A DNA stretch of 64,000 nucleotides, taken from assembly GCA_948567375.1 (NCBI GenBank), contig OX419755.1, positions 15,691,001-15,755,000 on the forward strand, read 5' to 3'. This DNA is from Lunularia cruciata (lineage: Eukaryota; Streptophyta; Marchantiopsida; Lunulariales; Lunulariaceae). Position 1 is the first letter of the stretch. The number at the start of each line of letters is the position of its first letter. Made by a program: the position numbers and the translations under genes. Below are positions 61,909 through 64,000 of this stretch, piece by piece. A model generated the notes under the pieces. That model saw nothing but the letters and a program-made list of their open reading frames with translations, was not told the DNA's origin and did not search any database.

Positions 61909-63960
61909 ATGTCTACATCGAGAGAACAACAAGAAGAGAGAGTTCAAAGACGAATGTTGCATTGTGAAGAAGAAGAACGTCTGAAGATCCAATCTACTTT
62001 TGACAAAACCAAACGAGAGGCGTTGGACTTTCAACTTCTCCACAAAGTTCAAGAAGCTTTGCAAGAACTCAAACAAAAGAAACACAAAGGAGGGTGGCAA
62101 GGCTACTTTTTGTACCCCTCTTCCAAGAAGAAGAAAGACTCAAGCGGGCAGACATATTTTTTACAACCCAATACACTGACTTTCCCTAAAGTTGTAAAGG
62201 AAGTCAAATTCATTAAGAAGTTTGTTCACAAAAAGACAACACGTACACTTACGGAAGAAGAGTGTCAACATCTTTTATGCATGATTCCTCAATTGTCTTG
62301 AAGGAATTTAGACAAACACTTGGAAGGTGTTGAACCTCTTACTTCTAGTCGGGTTGAAGTTGACACAACCAGAGAAGAAGAAATTGTCAAAGAAGACCTC
62401 ACTTTGGACTTGATTAACAGGAACCCTTGGGCCGACAACACGGCATCCATACCAAGCAGCTGTTTGGTTCCCTCAAGTTCAAACTTACCATAGCCAAGTC
62501 CGCCAAACCAAGCAATGACTTTGTTGCCTGTTACCCAACACGCCTATCAAAAGTATAAGAGGACAGAACAAGATGAAGATCCTGATGAATTTATCAAAGA
62601 ATTCAAAGTCATTTCCTTTGCCAACAAGGAACATGACTCTGCGGATTGTCTGGAGATTTTTCCAAGTCTGCTCTGAAAGAAAGCTCGAAGCTGGTATACC
62701 CATGTTACTTAGAAGGGGTTCATACCAGCCAAATGGGCAGACTTACAAAATGGCTTCCTAGAACGGTTTCGGGAACTAGATTATGATACGAGTGTCTTTG
62801 TGGCACTTAATGATTTGGACCGAGGGAAGAAGGAAAAGTTGAGAGATTACTCCGAGCGGTTCATGGTCCTATTGAACCAAGTTCTGAAACAATCTGGTGT
62901 GGTGGGTTACTCTGATGCCCAAGCCATTACCTGGTTCCTTGGCGGACTTTCACCGGAGATTTGTATCTTTGCTAGGGAGAGGAATGTAACTTCCCTAGAC
63001 AAAGTCCTCAAACATGTCATCCAATATGAGGCGGCTCATTTCCACTTGTCCAACAACCAAAGAAACCGGGAAAAGAAAGGCAAGAAGCCTAGAAGGAGAG
63101 CTTCTCGCAGCACATCCCCTTCTTTGGAGGAATCCTCCACATCTTTGAGTTCTTCTTCAGAATCCAAAGAAGAAGCAAAGCCACAAAGAATACAAAGACG
63201 CGGAGGAAAGAAACCAGTTACACCGCCAACAAAGAATGTACCTAAGGCGGACCAGAAGTTAGAAACACTTATTAAAGAGTTTGTGGATTTTAAGATCCAG
63301 ATGATTGGGGCTAAGGACCAAAGAAAGCCTCCGTCATTTGGTCAACAAAATTTATGGTGCATTGCGTGTGGTAAATCCGGCTATGCTAATACAAAGTGTT
63401 TGACCCATGCTGCATTTCTAGTGCAACAAATTGATTGGGTTCCCGGTTGGGACCAAAGTGAGGAACAAGAGGCTGTGTACCAAACCCAAGAGGTACAGCC
63501 TCAGGCAAGCACATTGTACCAAGGTCCAAGGTATGGACCAAGGGAGTACAAAAATAACGCTCCTCCACAAAGACCACCGATGGGGGGCCAAAATAGGCCT
63601 CAAAATGTTACACCAAGTGCTTGCTACAATTGTGGCTCAATGGGACATTGGTCTCCAAATTGTCTGGAGCCATAATGGCAAATTGGGTACGTTCCACTTT
63701 GCAGAAATTGTAAAGGATTGGGGCATACGGGAAATCAGTGCCTGCAACCACCCAACCCAAAGCCGCCTGTAAAGTATGTACAGACTCCTACTGAGTGTGC
63801 TGCGCTCCAAGCAAAAGGGGATACAAATGTAAATTGTATAATACTTAAGGAAGAGAGGCCTCAAGAAGGGAGTCCCACTTCAAAAGGAGAATGACCGGAC
63901 CTTAAAATTTTGAAGGTAGAGACACGCGGGGGGAAGAAGAAGCACGATCCAGAAGAAGTG
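61909..63960 (+). pseudogene. Gag of the third family-A element
   Basis: Frame 61909-62301 (LDFQLLHKVQEALQELKQKK, KTTRTLTEEECQHLLCMIPQ) ends in a TGA where A(-) has CGA. Shifted pieces to 62780 include RTEQDEDPDEFIKEFKVISF. Frame 62800-63675 (LNDLDRGKKEKLRDYSERFM, ITWFLGGLSPEICIFARERN) carries knuckles CIACGKSGYANTKC (Tyr in place of His) and CYNCGSMGHWSPNC. After a TAA at 63673-63675 comes CRNCKGLGHTGNQC. The charged tail runs to the window edge with another stop near 63890. Decayed copy. Confidence 0.85.
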
Positions 63961-64000
63961 AGTATTACTTCTTTGTCTTCATGAAAGGCAAAGAAGCTAT

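Larger units (their letters stand above)
61671..64000 (+). mobile_element. 5' end of a third family-A element (plus strand), leaving the window
   Basis: LTR tail, primer site, then gag with the same domain order as A(-). It continues past 64000. Confidence 0.85.

Overview
The window looks like repeat-rich chromosomal DNA of a plant with a large genome. Nearly everything I can name is Ty3/gypsy (Metaviridae) LTR retrotransposon, nested several layers deep. Two families use primer-binding sites complementary to tRNA-Asp and an FIDD-F type reverse transcriptase signature, as Athila/Tat-like plant elements do. No host gene, rRNA gene or convincing functional tRNA gene was found. The species cannot be read from the sequence. 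A fern, lycophyte, bryophyte or gymnosperm is a guess, not a result.

Layout, left to right. (1) About 275-7710 plus 17560-18358 is the 3' half of an old plus-strand element (subfamily A'): a broken pol, then a very long LTR that itself carries an ORF. That LTR ORF is split by a 2.6-kb purine-rich insert (about 3538-6155). (2) Inside the same LTR lies a 9.84-kb element at 7715-17555, called MT-Ty3 here. It has Gag, protease, a cytosine-5 DNA methyltransferase domain, reverse transcriptase, RNase H and an integrase ending in a PHD-type zinc finger. Its frame is broken by stops and frameshifts. (3) 18359-24020 holds old LTR fragments and degenerate tandem repeats. (4) 24021-27722 is a 3.7-kb solo LTR of family A, and 27917-29766 is an A' LTR fragment facing it. 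(5) 29767-60708 is a plus-strand family-B element. Its 5' LTR is split by a 23.1-kb minus-strand family-A element (29883-53005) with an exact 5-bp target duplication. That A element carries a second, minus-strand B element (43739-51555) in its 5' LTR and an A' LTR fragment (35182 to about 38330) in its pol. (6) 60709-61670 is a pol fragment of a different gypsy lineage. (7) About 61671-64000 is the 5' end (LTR tail, primer site, gag) of another plus-strand family-A element running off the window.

Two things stand out. MT-Ty3 joins a DNA-methylation writer and a PHD-type zinc finger within one Pol. Family A has LTRs of about 3.7 kb whose U3 region encodes a protein I do not recognise: a basic N-terminus, a conserved core, an acidic stretch and a long coiled coil. 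The LTR limits are fixed by matching copies, a purine tract, a primer site, a 5-bp target duplication and a solo LTR with the same ends.

The coding copies are decayed. Many stops can be explained by C-to-T change at methylated plant sites (CAG to TAG, CGA to TGA, CAA to TAA). The order of nesting can be read: A' LTR fragment, then B(+), then A(-) into the B LTR, then B(-) and an A' LTR piece into A(-).
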